A stretch of DNA of 37,386 nt from an uncultured Puniceicoccaceae bacterium. Lineage in GTDB: Bacteria > Verrucomicrobiota > Verrucomicrobiia > Opitutales > Coraliomargaritaceae. The stretch is taken from assembly GCA_905479975.1 (NCBI GenBank), contig CAJQOS010000088.1:1-37386 (forward strand), in the 5' to 3' direction. The position numbers and the translations under genes were made by a program. Numbering within the stretch: the first letter of the stretch is position 1; every line of letters begins with the position of its first letter. The notes under the pieces are model-generated. The model was not told the origin of the DNA and did not search any database. It saw only the letters and a list, made by a program, of their open reading frames with translations. Shown here in pieces: positions 18,217-27,152 of the stretch.

Positions 18217-19743
18217 TCAACCGTCGATCTGCTCTTCGAGGAACTTGATGAGTTCGTCTTCGGTCACGCGGCGTTGTTCGCAAGTGTCGCGGTCGCGTAG
18301 GGTGACGGTGCCATCCTTTTCGATGGTGTCGAAGTCGATGGTGATGCCAAACGGTGTGCCGATTTCGTCCTGGCGACGGTAGCGGCGACCGATGGCACCG
18401 GAAGCATCGTAGAAGACATTCCAGCGGCGTTGTAGCTTTTTGTAGAGTGCTTGCGCACGCTCAACCAGTTCGGGCTTGTTCTTGAGCAGTGGGAAGATGG
18501 CGGCTTTGACGGGTGCAATCTTCGGGCTGAACTTGAGTAGTGTGCGCTTCTCGACCTTACCCTTGTCGTTGGGCACTTCGTCTTCGGTGTAAGCGGCGCT
18601 GAGAACGGCCAAGATAGTGCGGTCGACACCAAGCGATGGCTCGATGACGTGTGGCACGTATTTCTCTTTAGCGGCTTCGTCGAAGATAGTCATCGACTTG
18701 CCTGAGTGCTCCTGGTGCTGCTTTAGGTCGTAGTCGCCGCGGCAGGCAATGCCCCAGAGTTCTTGCTCGCCGTGTGGGAACTGGAACATGAGGTCGGTGG
18801 TGGCTTGCGAATAGAATGCGAGCTTGTCTTCGGGGTGGATGTCTTCGGTGATCCCTTCGCGAGGTAGGCCGATGGATACGAGCCAGTCGATGCAAGTGTC
18901 GATCCATTCGCGGTGCAGTGTTTTCCAGTCAGCGTTCGGGGAGATGAAGTATTCGATCTCCATTTGCTCGAATTCACGCGAGCGGAAGATGAAGTTGCGC
19001 GGAGTGATCTCGTTACGGAACGCTTTGCCGATTTGAGCGATGCCAAATGGGATTTTTACACGGCCGGTATCGACGATGTTCTTGTAGTTGGCGAAGATGC
19101 CTTGTGCGGTTTCCGGGCGTAAGTAAGCCACTGCAGAGTCGTCAGCGAGTGGGCCGACCTTGGTTTCAAACATTAGCTTGAACTCTCGTGGTGCGGTCAA
19201 CGAGCCAGGCTTGCCAGTCGCAGGGGAAGGGATGAGGTCATATTCTTCCGGCTTCGACTCGGTGTAGTCCTTAAGGACGATGGCTTCGAGCTCGCCTTGC
19301 TTGCCGGCTTTGCGCTTGAGCGTGGCAGCAGCTTTTTCAGCCACTTCCTGTTGCTCCGGGCATTCGACTACGGAGACGTAGCCAATGGTTTCGCCTTCGA
19401 CAATGACGGGTGCGAAGAAGAGCTGATCAGCGCGGTAGCGGAGCTTGGACTCTTTGCAGTCGACCATCGGATCGGAGAATCCATCGACGTGGCCGGAAGC
19501 CTTCCAGATGTCCGGGTGCATGATGATGGTTGAGTCGAGGCCTTCGATGTCGTCGCGGCGTTGCACCATATCGCGCCACCAAGCTTGCTTGATGTTGTTG
19601 CGGAGCTCGACGCCGAGCGGCCCGTAATCGTAAAAACCATTATAGCCGCCGTATATTTCGGAGGAGGGAAAGATGAAGCCGCGGCGCTTACAGAGGCCGA
19701 CGATTTCTTCCATGAGACTATCACTGGATGCTTTTGCTGTCAT
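18217..19743 (-). CDS. glyQS: Glycyl-tRNA synthetase, homodimeric type
   Basis: This class II enzyme charges tRNA-Gly. It is a single 508-residue chain of the alpha-2 type, not the split GlyQ/GlyS form. Motifs include [14 protein letters not shown] at the start, [12 protein letters not shown], the motif-2 region [21 protein letters not shown], and the C-terminal anticodon-binding domain ([12 protein letters not shown], then [10 protein letters not shown]). It is transcribed alone on the minus strand, convergent with the SET gene. Confidence 0.98.
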   Translation of the reverse strand: MTAKASSDSLMEEIVGLCKRRGFIFPSSEIYGGYNGFYDYGPLGVELRNNIKQAWWRDMVQRRDDIEGLDSTIIMHPDIWKASGHVDGFSDPMVDCKESKLRYRADQLFFAPVIVEGETIGYVSVVECPEQQEVAEKAAATLKRKAGKQGELEAIVLKDYTESKPEEYDLIPSPATGKPGSLTAPREFKLMFETKVGPLADDSAVAYLRPETAQGIFANYKNIVDTGRVKIPFGIAQIGKAFRNEITPRNFIFRSREFEQMEIEYFISPNADWKTLHREWIDTCIDWLVSIGLPREGITEDIHPEDKLAFYSQATTDLMFQFPHGEQELWGIACRGDYDLKQHQEHSGKSMTIFDEAAKEKYVPHVIEPSLGVDRTILAVLSAAYTEDEVPNDKGKVEKRTLLKFSPKIAPVKAAIFPLLKNKPELVERAQALYKKLQRRWNVFYDASGAIGRRYRRQDEIGTPFGITIDFDTIEKDGTVTLRDRDTCEQRRVTEDELIKFLEEQIDG

Positions 19744-19901
19744 AAGCCGCCAAAAGATGGTGTTTTGAATTATTGGGTCAAGGTTGGAAAGTGAGCTGCG
19801 CTGTGGGGGCAGTGGCTATGCAAACTTGCGGGTTATTCGTAGTCCTTGCCGTCGTTTGATCAAATCAGAGACATTTCTAGGAGACCGTGACTGATGGAAT
19901 G

Positions 19902-20014
19902 AACGCTCAACATGAAACTTTAAACGTTGCTTCGCCATCTCCGGCAGACCTCCGTCAGCGCACAAGGATGAGTGTTTTAACTTGGATGTTGAGCGTTGAG
20001 CGTTGGACGTTCGA
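19902..20014. repeat. Inverted-repeat element with TTGAGCG heptamers
   Basis: AACGCTCAACAT (19902-19913) and its exact inverse ATGTTGAGCGTT (19986-19997) form 12-bp inverted repeats about 72 bp apart. The right arm continues as a short tandem: TTGAGCG twice, then TTGGACG and TTCGAGCG variants. The element lies in the 375-bp gap (19744-20118) between glyQS and the acyltransferase gene, and encloses copy 2 of the dispersed 30-bp repeat. The rest of that gap shows no gene; a frame open across it is an artefact of the repeat. Confidence 0.65.
19927..19956 (+). repeat. Dispersed 30-bp repeat, copy 2
   Basis: It matches 16466-16495 at 27 of 30 positions. It lies between the arms of the inverted repeat 19902-19997, whereas copy 1 has no such arms, so the 30-mer may be an older or independent unit. 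Confidence 0.6.
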
Positions 20015-20118
20015 GCGAAGCGTTCCGAGTCTTAGGCCTTGGCTCCATGTTGCATTGGCTGCGCTGGGCGAATCCTTGCATTGCCACGGGTGCAGAATGT
20101 GCCTTTATCATTTCAACA

Positions 20119-20829
20119 ATGGACGAACCACAGACAACCGAAACGAAGACGACCACGCCGAACGAGCCAAAGGCACCCAGAGAGTTAGAAGGCGCGTCGC
20201 GTATTGCGATGGGCATCTTTGGTTTTTTCCTGCGCATGTGGACGCGGAGTTTACGTTTTCATTTCGGTGACGATGTGCAGGCGTTTTTGGATAAGCCGGC
20301 GCAGCCGGCGGTGGTGATCTTATGGCACAATCGTATCTTGTTGGCACCTGAATTATTTCGGCGTTATTTGCCAGAGCGTAAGTTGGCGGGGTTGATTAGT
20401 GCGAGCAGTGACGGTGCGTGGCTGGCGGGTTTTTTCGAGCAACTTGGGATTAAGCCAGTGCGTGGCTCACGTCATGGTCGTGGGATGCAGGCATTTCGGG
20501 AATTGCTGAAAGTGAGCCGTGCTGGGTATGACATTGGTATTACGCCAGATGGTTCGCGCGGGCCGATCTACGATATGAAGGCTGGTGCGGCGACGCTCGC
20601 AGTTCGTGGAGGGGCACCGATCCTGCTATTGTCTTATAATTACACACGCGCTTGGCGCTTAAAGAGCTGGGACCGTTTTTATATTCCTCTACCGTTTAGC
20701 CGGATTAATGTGCGCGTGGATGATGTCGGGTCTGGTAAGGAGTTGGCGGGTGGTGACCCGAAGGAAGCGGCGGTGCTCTTGAGGGAGCGCATGATGGCGA
20801 TCACCGAGGATGAGGAGTTTTTACCATAA
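20119..20829 (+). CDS. DUF374-type lysophospholipid acyltransferase family protein
   Basis: Members of this family are membrane-associated acyltransferases related to PlsC and are often found with lipid A or KDO genes; the exact substrate is not known. I start at the ATG at 20119 (236 residues, MDEPQTTET), because the open frame upstream runs through a repeat element. Visible are a membrane-binding N-terminal stretch (GIFGFFLRMWTRSL), WHNRILLAPELFRR with the conserved His, SASSDGAWLAGFFEQLG, and TPDGSRGPIYDMKAGA. A bidirectional terminator follows within 10 bp. A role in outer-membrane lipid acylation is plausible. Confidence 0.9.
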   Translation: MDEPQTTETKTTTPNEPKAPRELEGASRIAMGIFGFFLRMWTRSLRFHFGDDVQAFLDKPAQPAVVILWHNRILLAPELFRRYLPERKLAGLISASSDGAWLAGFFEQLGIKPVRGSRHGRGMQAFRELLKVSRAGYDIGITPDGSRGPIYDMKAGAATLAVRGGAPILLLSYNYTRAWRLKSWDRFYIPLPFSRINVRVDDVGSGKELAGGDPKEAAVLLRERMMAITEDEEFLP

Positions 20830-20864
20830 AAAAAGCCCTCGTCGAAAGACGAGGGCTTTTGTTT
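20829..20864. terminator. Bidirectional rho-independent terminator
   Basis: GCCCTCGTC and GACGAGGGC form a perfect 9-bp stem closed by a GAAA tetraloop. Seven A on the left and TTTTGTTT on the right allow use from both strands. It separates the plus-strand acyltransferase gene from the minus-strand histone-like gene. Confidence 0.93.
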
Positions 20865-20888
20865 AAAATGATGTCGAGTCGACAGTAA

Positions 20889-21374
20889 TTACCAAACGAA
20901 TGTCGGCGAGCTGATGGATTCGCTGCCTGCTTCGAGTGTGATGTTTTCGCCTTCGGCCCAAAGCTCATCATTGATGAGGAACTTGAAGGTAACGGTGCCC
21001 TTCTTCGTGCTCTTGAGTGCCCACTCGTATGGAGTCGTGTTTTCAAGTGCAGTGCCCTTGTTCCAACTGAGGCCAGCGCCTTCGCCGCGAACATAAAGTG
21101 CGTTGCCGAAACCAACATCGACGCGTGCGATGATGCTAGTTGCCGCTGCTGTCTTCTTCGAAGCAGGTGCTTTCTTGGCAGGTGCTTTCTTAGGAGCTGC
21201 AGCTTTTTTAGAAGGTGCCTTCTTCGCAGGAGCCGCCTTCTTAGGAGCTGCTGCTTTCTTGGCAGGTGCCTTCTTCGCAGGAGCCGCTTTTTTAGGAGCA
21301 GCTACTTTTTTGGCAGGTGCTTTTTTAGCAGCTACTTTTTTGACTGCTTTTTTAGTGGTTGTTTTTTTAGCCAT
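20889..21374 (-). CDS. Histone-H1-like Lys/Ala/Pro tail fused to a CBM20-like domain
   Basis: The 161-residue protein has two parts. Residues 1-77 are almost only Lys, Ala and Pro, in repeats of the AAPKKAPAKK type seen in bacterial histone-H1-like proteins, which bind DNA or other polyanions. Residues 80-161 form a compact beta domain (ARVDVGFGNALYVRGEGAG, LSWNKGTALENT, VTFKFLINDELWAEGEN) that resembles starch-binding CBM20 domains: the LYVRG strand, the LSW turn and the WAEGEN segment are at the expected places. What this combination does is unknown; DNA compaction, glycogen association, or a bridge between them are possible. It is a single minus-strand gene with its own 189-bp upstream region. 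Confidence 0.88.
   Translation of the reverse strand: MAKKTTTKKAVKKVAAKKAPAKKVAAPKKAAPAKKAPAKKAAAPKKAAPAKKAPSKKAAAPKKAPAKKAPASKKTAAATSIIARVDVGFGNALYVRGEGAGLSWNKGTALENTTPYEWALKSTKKGTVTFKFLINDELWAEGENITLEAGSESISSPTFVW
21153..21323 (-). repeat. Degenerate tandem repeats encoding the Lys/Ala/Pro tail
   Basis: On the minus strand, units such as GCTGCTCCTAAAAAAGC and GCACCTGCCAAGAAAGC alternate and code for APKKA/APAKKA. Synonymous differences between units show selection on the protein. Unit number may vary between strains. Confidence 0.75.
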
Positions 21375-21563
21375 AAGACTGATTTTTCGAGTTTAATTGA
21401 GTTAAGTGGTCGAAACCTACAGCGTTATTTGACTGCGCTATTTGTTTCAACGCCGACTTACATAGCAGAATGAAGGCCAAAAAGATACAGAAATTTTCAT
21501 TTGTTCCTCGTTCACTTCAAAGTCGGTCGGGATTGTTCATCCTCACTAACTTTAGAACTTAGT
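21375..21563 (-). other. Gap between phoU and the histone-like gene
   Basis: This 189-bp gap is AT-rich and must contain the promoter of the histone-like gene, since phoU ends at 21564. I could not fix a convincing -35/-10 pair and saw no GTNAC pair like those of the phosphate genes. No strong terminator for phoU is visible. Confidence 0.4.
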
Positions 21564-22196
21564 TTATTTGAGGAGATAAATGACTTCTTCCGCCAAGTTT
21601 TTCGCATGGTCTGCGATGCGCTCGATTGATTTCGAAATGAATACTTTTTGAAAACGAGTGGGAGAGTCTGTGTCGTCATCCTCTGCGTGGGTGGTGAGGG
21701 TTTTGTAATTCTCCTGATGTAATTCGTTTACTTCTTTGTCGCGTGCGATGACTTCCTGAGCCAGTTCGAGGTTTTCTTCGACGAGCGCGGTGATGGCATC
21801 TCGCATCATTGAGCAAGTTAGCTTGCTCATTTGCTCAATGGTGACGGTGTTGCTTGCGCAGCCATCGCGGCTAAGAATGTCTTTGGCGCGGAGTGCGATA
21901 TTGTGGGCTTCGTCGCCTGCGCGTTCGAGGTCGTGGCTTGCCTTGATGGCGACGAGGATAAACCGCACATCGCTAGACACTGGGGATCGTAGCGTGATGT
22001 AGCGCACCGAGGCTTGATCGATTTCCACTTCGAGTTGATCAATCGCATCATCTAGAGCGATCGCTTGTTCGACTTTAGCCATATCGCCTTCGAGGTAACC
22101 GTCGATGGCGATGCGGGCGGCCTCGTTGGCCTTTTCGCCGATCAGGATGAGCTTGGTGCGTAGGTCTTCGAGTTCGTGGTGGTAGAATCGTTTCAT
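21564..22196 (-). CDS. phoU: Phosphate transport system regulatory protein PhoU
   Basis: PhoU links the Pst transporter to the PhoR kinase and represses the Pho response when phosphate is plentiful. The 210-residue protein is all helical and has two three-helix repeats. Each repeat has its metal-binding motif: DLERAGDEAHNIA near residue 90 and SIERIADHAKNLAEE near residue 193. It is the last gene of the pst cluster, 39 bp after pstB, the usual arrangement. phoB and phoR are not in the window. Confidence 0.97.
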   Translation of the reverse strand: MKRFYHHELEDLRTKLILIGEKANEAARIAIDGYLEGDMAKVEQAIALDDAIDQLEVEIDQASVRYITLRSPVSSDVRFILVAIKASHDLERAGDEAHNIALRAKDILSRDGCASNTVTIEQMSKLTCSMMRDAITALVEENLELAQEVIARDKEVNELHQENYKTLTTHAEDDDTDSPTRFQKVFISKSIERIADHAKNLAEEVIYLLK

Positions 22197-22235
22197 TGTA
22201 TTAGTGGTAGAGCGTTGTTTGATGTGGTGTGGGGA

Positions 22236-23036
22236 TCAACCAAAACGTCCGGAAATATAGGCTTCGGTTTGTGGGTCGCGTGGGTTCATGAAGATCTGAT
22301 CGGTCTGGCCGTATTCGATCAGTTTGCCGAGGTAGAAGAATGCGGTGCGGTCGGAGACACGTGCGGCTTGCTGCATACTGTGGGTGACGATCACGATGGT
22401 ATAATCCTTTTTCAGTTCATGGATGAGTTCCTCTACTTTCGCCGTGGCGATGGGGTCGAGTGCGGAGCAGGGCTCATCCATCAGTAGGATTTTCGGCTGC
22501 ACGGCGAGGGCGCGGGCGATGCACAGACGCTGTTGCTGGCCACCGGACATACCGAGCGCGCTTTCGCCGAGGCGATCTTTCACTTCGTCCCATAGCGCCG
22601 CGCTGCGCAGGCAGCGTTCGACGACTTCATCGAGGTCGCTTTTCTTTTTTACACCTTGGATGCGGAGGCCATACGCGATATTGTCGTAGATGGATTTGGG
22701 GAATGGATTTGATTTTTGAAAGACCATGCCGACGTGCTTGCGCAGTTCAATCACATCGACGTCTTTGTTGTAGATGTTGACGTCGCTGATTTTGATTTCG
22801 CCCGCTTTGATGCGTGCGATATCGATCAAATCATTCATGCGGTTGAAGCAACGCAGGAAGGTGGATTTACCGCAACCAGAGGGGCCGATGAAGGCGGTCA
22901 CTTCCTTCTCGTTAATATCCATGTTGATGTCAAAAAGTGCCTGCGAGTCGCCGTAGGCGAAGTCGAAGTCGCGGATCTTAATGATGGGCGTGCCTGTGCC
23001 TGCGCCTGCGATTTTGGTGGTGGGGGATGTATTCAT
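22236..23036 (-). CDS. pstB: Phosphate ABC transporter ATP-binding protein
   Basis: PstB drives phosphate import by ATP hydrolysis at the inner membrane. The protein has 266 residues with Walker [11 protein letters not shown]-loop [15 protein letters not shown], signature MSGGQQQRL, Walker B ILLMDEP and the switch His in VTHSMQQA. The NPFPKSI segment is characteristic of PstB. It lies between pstA and phoU on the minus strand. Confidence 0.98.
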   Translation of the reverse strand: MNTSPTTKIAGAGTGTPIIKIRDFDFAYGDSQALFDINMDINEKEVTAFIGPSGCGKSTFLRCFNRMNDLIDIARIKAGEIKISDVNIYNKDVDVIELRKHVGMVFQKSNPFPKSIYDNIAYGLRIQGVKKKSDLDEVVERCLRSAALWDEVKDRLGESALGMSGGQQQRLCIARALAVQPKILLMDEPCSALDPIATAKVEELIHELKKDYTIVIVTHSMQQAARVSDRTAFFYLGKLIEYGQTDQIFMNPRDPQTEAYISGRFG

Positions 23037-23075
23037 TGGGAAATGCTGAAATTATGAAAAGTTGAAATGCTGGGC

Positions 23076-24281
23076 CTACCACTTGTATTTTTTACGGATC
23101 TTGATGCGCAGGACGATGCTGCTGAGTGCGAAGAATCCGACGATGAGGAGGAAGACGAAGGCTGCGCCGTATTGCATATTACGCGTGTATTCATTTTGTG
23201 GGATTTTCGCGCTGACGACATAGATGTGGTAGGGCAGTGCCATGACGCCTTGGAAAAAGAAGTCGGTTGGTTTTTCCAGCCCTTGCCATGGGAGTTGGTC
23301 GCGCAGTGCGTAGGCGGCGGTGAACATGATCGGCGCAGTTTCGCCGGCGACGCGGGCGACACCCATGATGGAGGAGGTTAGGATGCCGGGCAGTGCGTAG
23401 GGCAGGACGTTGGTGCGAACACTCGTCCACTTGGATGCGCCGAGTGCGAGTGAGCCTTCGCGAAAGCCTTTAGGGATGGCGCGCATGGATTCTTCGCTGG
23501 CAGCAATAATAACGGGGAGTGCCATGATCGCTAGTGTGAACCAGCCGGCGAGAAGCGAGACGCCCCAGCCGAAGAAGAGCACGAACATGCCGAAACCAAA
23601 CAAGCCGAAGACAATCGATGGCACGCCGGAGAGGTTGAGAACGGAGAGGCGGATCAGTTGCAGTGTTCTGCCGGGGGTGCTGTATTCACTGAGGAAGATG
23701 GCGCAGAGTATGCCGAGGGTGAGTGCGATCGCGATCGAACCGACGACGAGCAGACAGGTGCCGACGATAGCGGGGCCGATCCCGCCACCGCTATAGGCAT
23801 AGTTGCTATATACGTAGAGTTCGCTGGAGGGCTCTTTGTTGAGTGCGCGGTAGGCGTCGTCGCCATACATGAGGCGACCGTCTTTACGTTGAATGTCGAG
23901 TGCGTCGATCTTAGTTTCTAGTGTCTCGATTTGTTGTTCGAGCTCTGCAGCTGCGCTGATTTCGCCTGAGCCGAGGTTGCGACTTTTCGCGTTGAGTGAG
24001 ACGATTTGAGCTTTGCTTGCTTTCAGCTCGGCGTCGATTTCTTTGGGCTCAAAGACGTGTAGCGTCTGTGGCTTTTGGGTGAGGAACTCGATATTGATAA
24101 ACGGAGCCTGGGTGGTGAACACCGCTTTGGATCCGTTGATTGCTATATTCAGAAAGATATAGCCTGCGCAAATGATGACGAGATACGTAGCGAGTCGAAA
24201 CAAGCAGGAGGTGATTGATTCGATGGTGCCCGTCATCGATGGGCGTTTTGAGAAAATGTGGGATTCCTTTTGTGCGGTCAT
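23076..24281 (-). CDS. pstA: Phosphate ABC transporter permease PstA with periplasmic insertion
   Basis: PstA is one half of the membrane channel for phosphate import. The protein has 401 residues against about 290 in most bacteria. The first membrane helix (residues 30-50) is followed by a roughly 85-residue insertion (about 76-160) rich in Glu, Lys, Leu and Ala ([18 protein letters not shown]), predicted as a helical coiled coil facing the periplasm. The normal core follows, with the EAA-loop region [20 protein letters not shown] and [14 protein letters not shown]. It starts 27 bp after pstC. Confidence 0.96.
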   Translation of the reverse strand: MTAQKESHIFSKRPSMTGTIESITSCLFRLATYLVIICAGYIFLNIAINGSKAVFTTQAPFINIEFLTQKPQTLHVFEPKEIDAELKASKAQIVSLNAKSRNLGSGEISAAAELEQQIETLETKIDALDIQRKDGRLMYGDDAYRALNKEPSSELYVYSNYAYSGGGIGPAIVGTCLLVVGSIAIALTLGILCAIFLSEYSTPGRTLQLIRLSVLNLSGVPSIVFGLFGFGMFVLFFGWGVSLLAGWFTLAIMALPVIIAASEESMRAIPKGFREGSLALGASKWTSVRTNVLPYALPGILTSSIMGVARVAGETAPIMFTAAYALRDQLPWQGLEKPTDFFFQGVMALPYHIYVVSAKIPQNEYTRNMQYGAAFVFLLIVGFFALSSIVLRIKIRKKYKW

Positions 24282-24308
24282 GGCAAATGCGGTTCGTGCG
24301 TGCTGTGA

Positions 24309-26081
24309 TTAATCACCCAGTTTGCTGTATTTTTTGACGACCCACTGAGCGCCGTAGTTGATCAATAGGGAGGCAAAAAACAGGACGATGCCGACCATGA
24401 AGAGTGCGCGGTAGTGGAGGCTGCCGTGCACGACTTCGCCCATTTCTTGCGCGATGATACCGGTCATCGTGTGGACAGGTTCGAAGAACACGCCTGGGCC
24501 GGCGGTGAAGTCTGGAATCTTAATGCGATTACCAGCACAGAGTAGCACGACCATCGTTTCGCCGATCACGCGGCCGAAGCCGAGCATGATGGCGGAGATG
24601 ATGCCGGAGAGTGCGGTGGGCACGATGACGCGCATACTTGTTTGCAGGCGAGTCGCGCCCATTGCGAAAGAGGCTTCTTTGAAGTGGCGTGGGACGTTGT
24701 TAATCGCGTCTTCGGCGAGTGTGAAGATCGTGGGGATCGCCATGAGTGCGAGTAGGCAGCCTGCGGTGAATGCGTTGAGGCGTTCTTGCACCGGAAAGAA
24801 GGGCACCCACGAGAGCGCATCCATTTGTGAGAGCAGGCGAATGGCTTCGCCGAAGACAACGACGCCGAAGAACCCAATCACGACGGATGGAATGGCCGAG
24901 ATGAACTCAATGTAGGGCTTGATGAAATTACGCTCATTCGGCCCTGCGATCTGATTGACGTAGATGGCAGCGCCGACGCCGAAGGGAATCGCAAAGAAGA
25001 GGGCAATGGACGAGATGAGTAGTGAGCCCGTGAGTAGTGGTAGGAGACCATACCAGTCTTGCTGATCGCTGGCGGTGACCCAGTTCTTGCCTGAGAGAAA
25101 AGCGCCGAGCGCACGCCAGTTGGAAATCTCAGCATGCTGATCCCAGTTGGCTAGTTTCTGCTGGTGCACAGGAATTTGGTCGATGAAGCGCTCGTTGAGC
25201 TCTTTGAATGTTTCGATGCGTTTGTTGAGTGCGGCGTTGTTGAAATCGACGGCGTCGGCGCTCTGGAGGACTTTATAGATGGAGAGATCCATCTTTGAGA
25301 GGATGTCTGCGTAGCGCTCCTGCTCGTTGGTGACTTCGATGATCTCGGTATCGAAATCGACGGGCTGTATACTGTCGGCGAGTGTTGTGTATTCGGCTTC
25401 GAGGAGAGTTAGGTAGTCGGCGCGGTCAGCGTCGGAGACTGCGGCACTGGCCTGGATTGCTTCGCTGCGTTCGGTTTGATCGGATTCGCGAAGTAGGAGT
25501 GTGAATTTTGCGAGGTCCTCGTCGTTGAGCTTGTAGCTCGATTCTTTGACGTTCTCGATTCGAGTGGCGAAGTGGACGAGTGTTTCGTTGAGATTTTGAT
25601 TGGTGGTGTGCTGGTCGCGACTCTCGATGGCGACGTCCATTTTCTGTTTAACGAATTTCTTAAGGTCGGAGCCGACTCGCATGTAGCCGAGGAAGAGCGC
25701 TTTGGCTTCGGGGCTGAAGACTGTTTTCGAAATCTCGGCCTGAGACAGGCCGTCTGCTTTGAGATTGTTGATCCACTCGGCTTTGACGTCGTTGAGGTAG
25801 CGACTGAGCTCGGTGTAGTCGTCGCGCTGCTCTTTGAGGATGTCGACATACTCCAGTCCCGATACGCGATACTCTTCCAGGCTCTTGTGATACAGGCCGA
25901 TGAATCCGGCGCCTTCTTTGAATAAGAAGATGGTGATCAGGGCGAGCACGACGATGGCGACCATGGCATTGCTGCCGAAGAAGGTCTTGATGATGCTATC
26001 GGAGTCTTGGCCTAGAAACAGCGCGCGTCGCTTGCTGAATGCCGGAGTTGAATCCTTTTGAGTATGTGAGGGATCTGCCAT
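24309..26081 (-). CDS. pstC: Phosphate ABC transporter permease PstC with large periplasmic insertion
   Basis: PstC pairs with PstA to form the phosphate channel. At 590 residues it is almost twice the usual length (about 310). One helix at residues 38-56 is followed by about 255 extra residues (66-320), mostly charged and helical (for example [18 protein letters not shown]), which must lie in the periplasm. The transport core is normal: [44 protein letters not shown] and GRVIGETM. It has its own Pho-box-like promoter, separate from pstS. Confidence 0.96.
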   Translation of the reverse strand: MADPSHTQKDSTPAFSKRRALFLGQDSDSIIKTFFGSNAMVAIVVLALITIFLFKEGAGFIGLYHKSLEEYRVSGLEYVDILKEQRDDYTELSRYLNDVKAEWINNLKADGLSQAEISKTVFSPEAKALFLGYMRVGSDLKKFVKQKMDVAIESRDQHTTNQNLNETLVHFATRIENVKESSYKLNDEDLAKFTLLLRESDQTERSEAIQASAAVSDADRADYLTLLEAEYTTLADSIQPVDFDTEIIEVTNEQERYADILSKMDLSIYKVLQSADAVDFNNAALNKRIETFKELNERFIDQIPVHQQKLANWDQHAEISNWRALGAFLSGKNWVTASDQQDWYGLLPLLTGSLLISSIALFFAIPFGVGAAIYVNQIAGPNERNFIKPYIEFISAIPSVVIGFFGVVVFGEAIRLLSQMDALSWVPFFPVQERLNAFTAGCLLALMAIPTIFTLAEDAINNVPRHFKEASFAMGATRLQTSMRVIVPTALSGIISAIMLGFGRVIGETMVVLLCAGNRIKIPDFTAGPGVFFEPVHTMTGIIAQEMGEVVHGSLHYRALFMVGIVLFFASLLINYGAQWVVKKYSKLGD

Positions 26082-26105
26082 GTAAGAATCGTAGGATAGA
26101 AGGGG

Positions 26106-26157
26106 ACGCTAGTTTGCCAAGGTTACAAAAGGGCTCATTTGGTTACAATTGTGTGAC
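26106..26157 (-). promoter_or_regulatory. Pho-box-like promoter of pstC
   Basis: On the minus strand GTCACAC and GTAACCA are 11 bp apart (4-bp spacer). A third heptamer, GTAACCT (26126-26120), lies exactly 8 bp before TAGCGT, a poor but acceptable -10. The third unit is 20 bp, not 22, from the second. The layout follows PhoB boxes of the 7+4+7 type. GTNAC is its own complement, so the strand comes from the -10 and the gene. Confidence 0.6.
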
Positions 26158-26172
26158 GGCGCGGGAGCCCAA

Positions 26173-26203
26173 AACAGGCCGTTGCTGAATGCAACGGCCC
26201 GTC
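26173..26203 (-). terminator. Hairpin terminator or attenuator between pstS and pstC
   Basis: GGCCGTTGC and GCAACGGCC form a perfect 9-bp stem with a 5-base loop, 26 bp after the pstS stop. On the minus strand it is followed by TGTTTTG. Such a structure would let pstS be made in excess over pstCAB, as is known for binding-protein genes. Confidence 0.72.
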
Positions 26204-26228
26204 GGCTACACTGAAATGTGGATGAACT

Positions 26229-27056
26229 CTAGTTAATCGAGAGGAAGTGCACGCGCTTGACGATCTCTTGACCTTCTGGACTGAGGCTGAAGTCGATGAA
26301 CTTCTGGGCGATCGGGCTGAGTGGCTTGCTCTTGTTGGTTAAGTAGTAGAGCGGGCGAGCGAGCGGGTAGTTCTTCGCGTCTGGTTGTGCGCCTTCAACA
26401 GGAAGCACTTTGACCCCAGGCGTGCTGATGTAGGCGAGACCTACGTAACCAATACCGTTCGGATTGCTTGCGACTTCCGAAGCGATTTGCTCGTTGCCGG
26501 CCATCTTCTGAGTGTCGCTACCATAGTCACGGGAGTTCATTGCCATCTTTTGGAAGACAGCGTAGGTGCCGGACGAGGTGTTGCGGGTGTAGGCAGAGAT
26601 GCTGCCAGTTTGTGCGGTGATACCGGACCAGTCTGTCACATCGCCAGAGAAGATCAGTTCGATCTCTTCGAGTGCGATGCCTTCCAGCGGGCTCGCTTCG
26701 TTGACGATCAGCGCGATGCCGTCTTTGGCAACGGTGATGGTGTGCATGTCGACACCTTTGGACTTCGCTTTCGCGATTTCTTTTTCCTTGGGGTCACGAG
26801 AGGACATGCCGATTTCGGCTGTGCCATCGATGACGGAGGCGACGCCAGTAGAAGAGCCTTCAGCGGCGATTTCGAATGCAACTTCGACGCCTTCTTTGGA
26901 CATCTTAGCTTTAAATGCTTCTGCGATTTGAGGCACCATCTTTGCGCCGAGTGTGTCGGAGCCTTTGATGACGATTGTTTCAGTCGCGTTGAGCGAAGCA
27001 CCGATTGTCAGTGCTGCTGCGAATGTGACTAGATTGCGAAGTGATTTTGTTTTCAT
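26229..27056 (-). CDS. pstS: Phosphate ABC transporter substrate-binding protein
   Basis: PstS binds inorganic phosphate in the periplasm and delivers it to PstCA. The 275-residue protein has a signal peptide (about 1-23, ending SLNA). The ligand residues lie in [21 protein letters not shown] and MSSRDPK, and the central loop [12 protein letters not shown] is also present. No lipobox is present, so the protein is soluble. It sits between the porin and pstC and has its own promoter region in the 96-bp gap upstream. Confidence 0.96.
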   Translation of the reverse strand: MKTKSLRNLVTFAAALTIGASLNATETIVIKGSDTLGAKMVPQIAEAFKAKMSKEGVEVAFEIAAEGSSTGVASVIDGTAEIGMSSRDPKEKEIAKAKSKGVDMHTITVAKDGIALIVNEASPLEGIALEEIELIFSGDVTDWSGITAQTGSISAYTRNTSSGTYAVFQKMAMNSRDYGSDTQKMAGNEQIASEVASNPNGIGYVGLAYISTPGVKVLPVEGAQPDAKNYPLARPLYYLTNKSKPLSPIAQKFIDFSLSPEGQEIVKRVHFLSIN

Positions 27057-27086
27057 ATTTTAAATTAGTTCTCGTGAACTTTGTGA

Positions 27087-27140
27087 ATGATATCAGTGCT
27101 TTGTTACGAAGTGACGCCGCTGTCGTTACAACGGCGTCAC
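27087..27140 (-). promoter_or_regulatory. Pho-box-like promoter of pstS with four heptamers in register
   Basis: On the minus strand heptamers begin at 27140 (GTGACGC), 27129 (GTAACGA), 27118 (GGCGTCA, degenerate) and 27107 (GTAACAA), each 11 bp apart with 4-bp spacers. The last is followed by 8 bp and the -10 hexamer TATCAT (27092-27087). The predicted leader is about 24 bases. The distal part also folds as a hairpin (27111-27140: GTGACGCCG with CGGCGTCAC), which lies just after the porin stop and may help end the porin message. Confidence 0.7.
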
Positions 27141-27152
27141 ATGTTGAAGGAA

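Noticed and set aside
19887-20270. Open frame of 127 codons across the repeat region and the start of the DUF374 gene
   Set aside because: Its first part is made of the inverted repeat and its second part is the acyltransferase gene in another frame.
21153-21323. Regular repeats considered as a CRISPR array
   Set aside because: Units are contiguous, in frame and code for Lys/Ala/Pro; there are no spacers and no cas genes.
26385-27032. Plus-strand open frame of 215 codons opposite pstS
   Set aside because: Antisense to a clear pstS; no start context or domain supports it.
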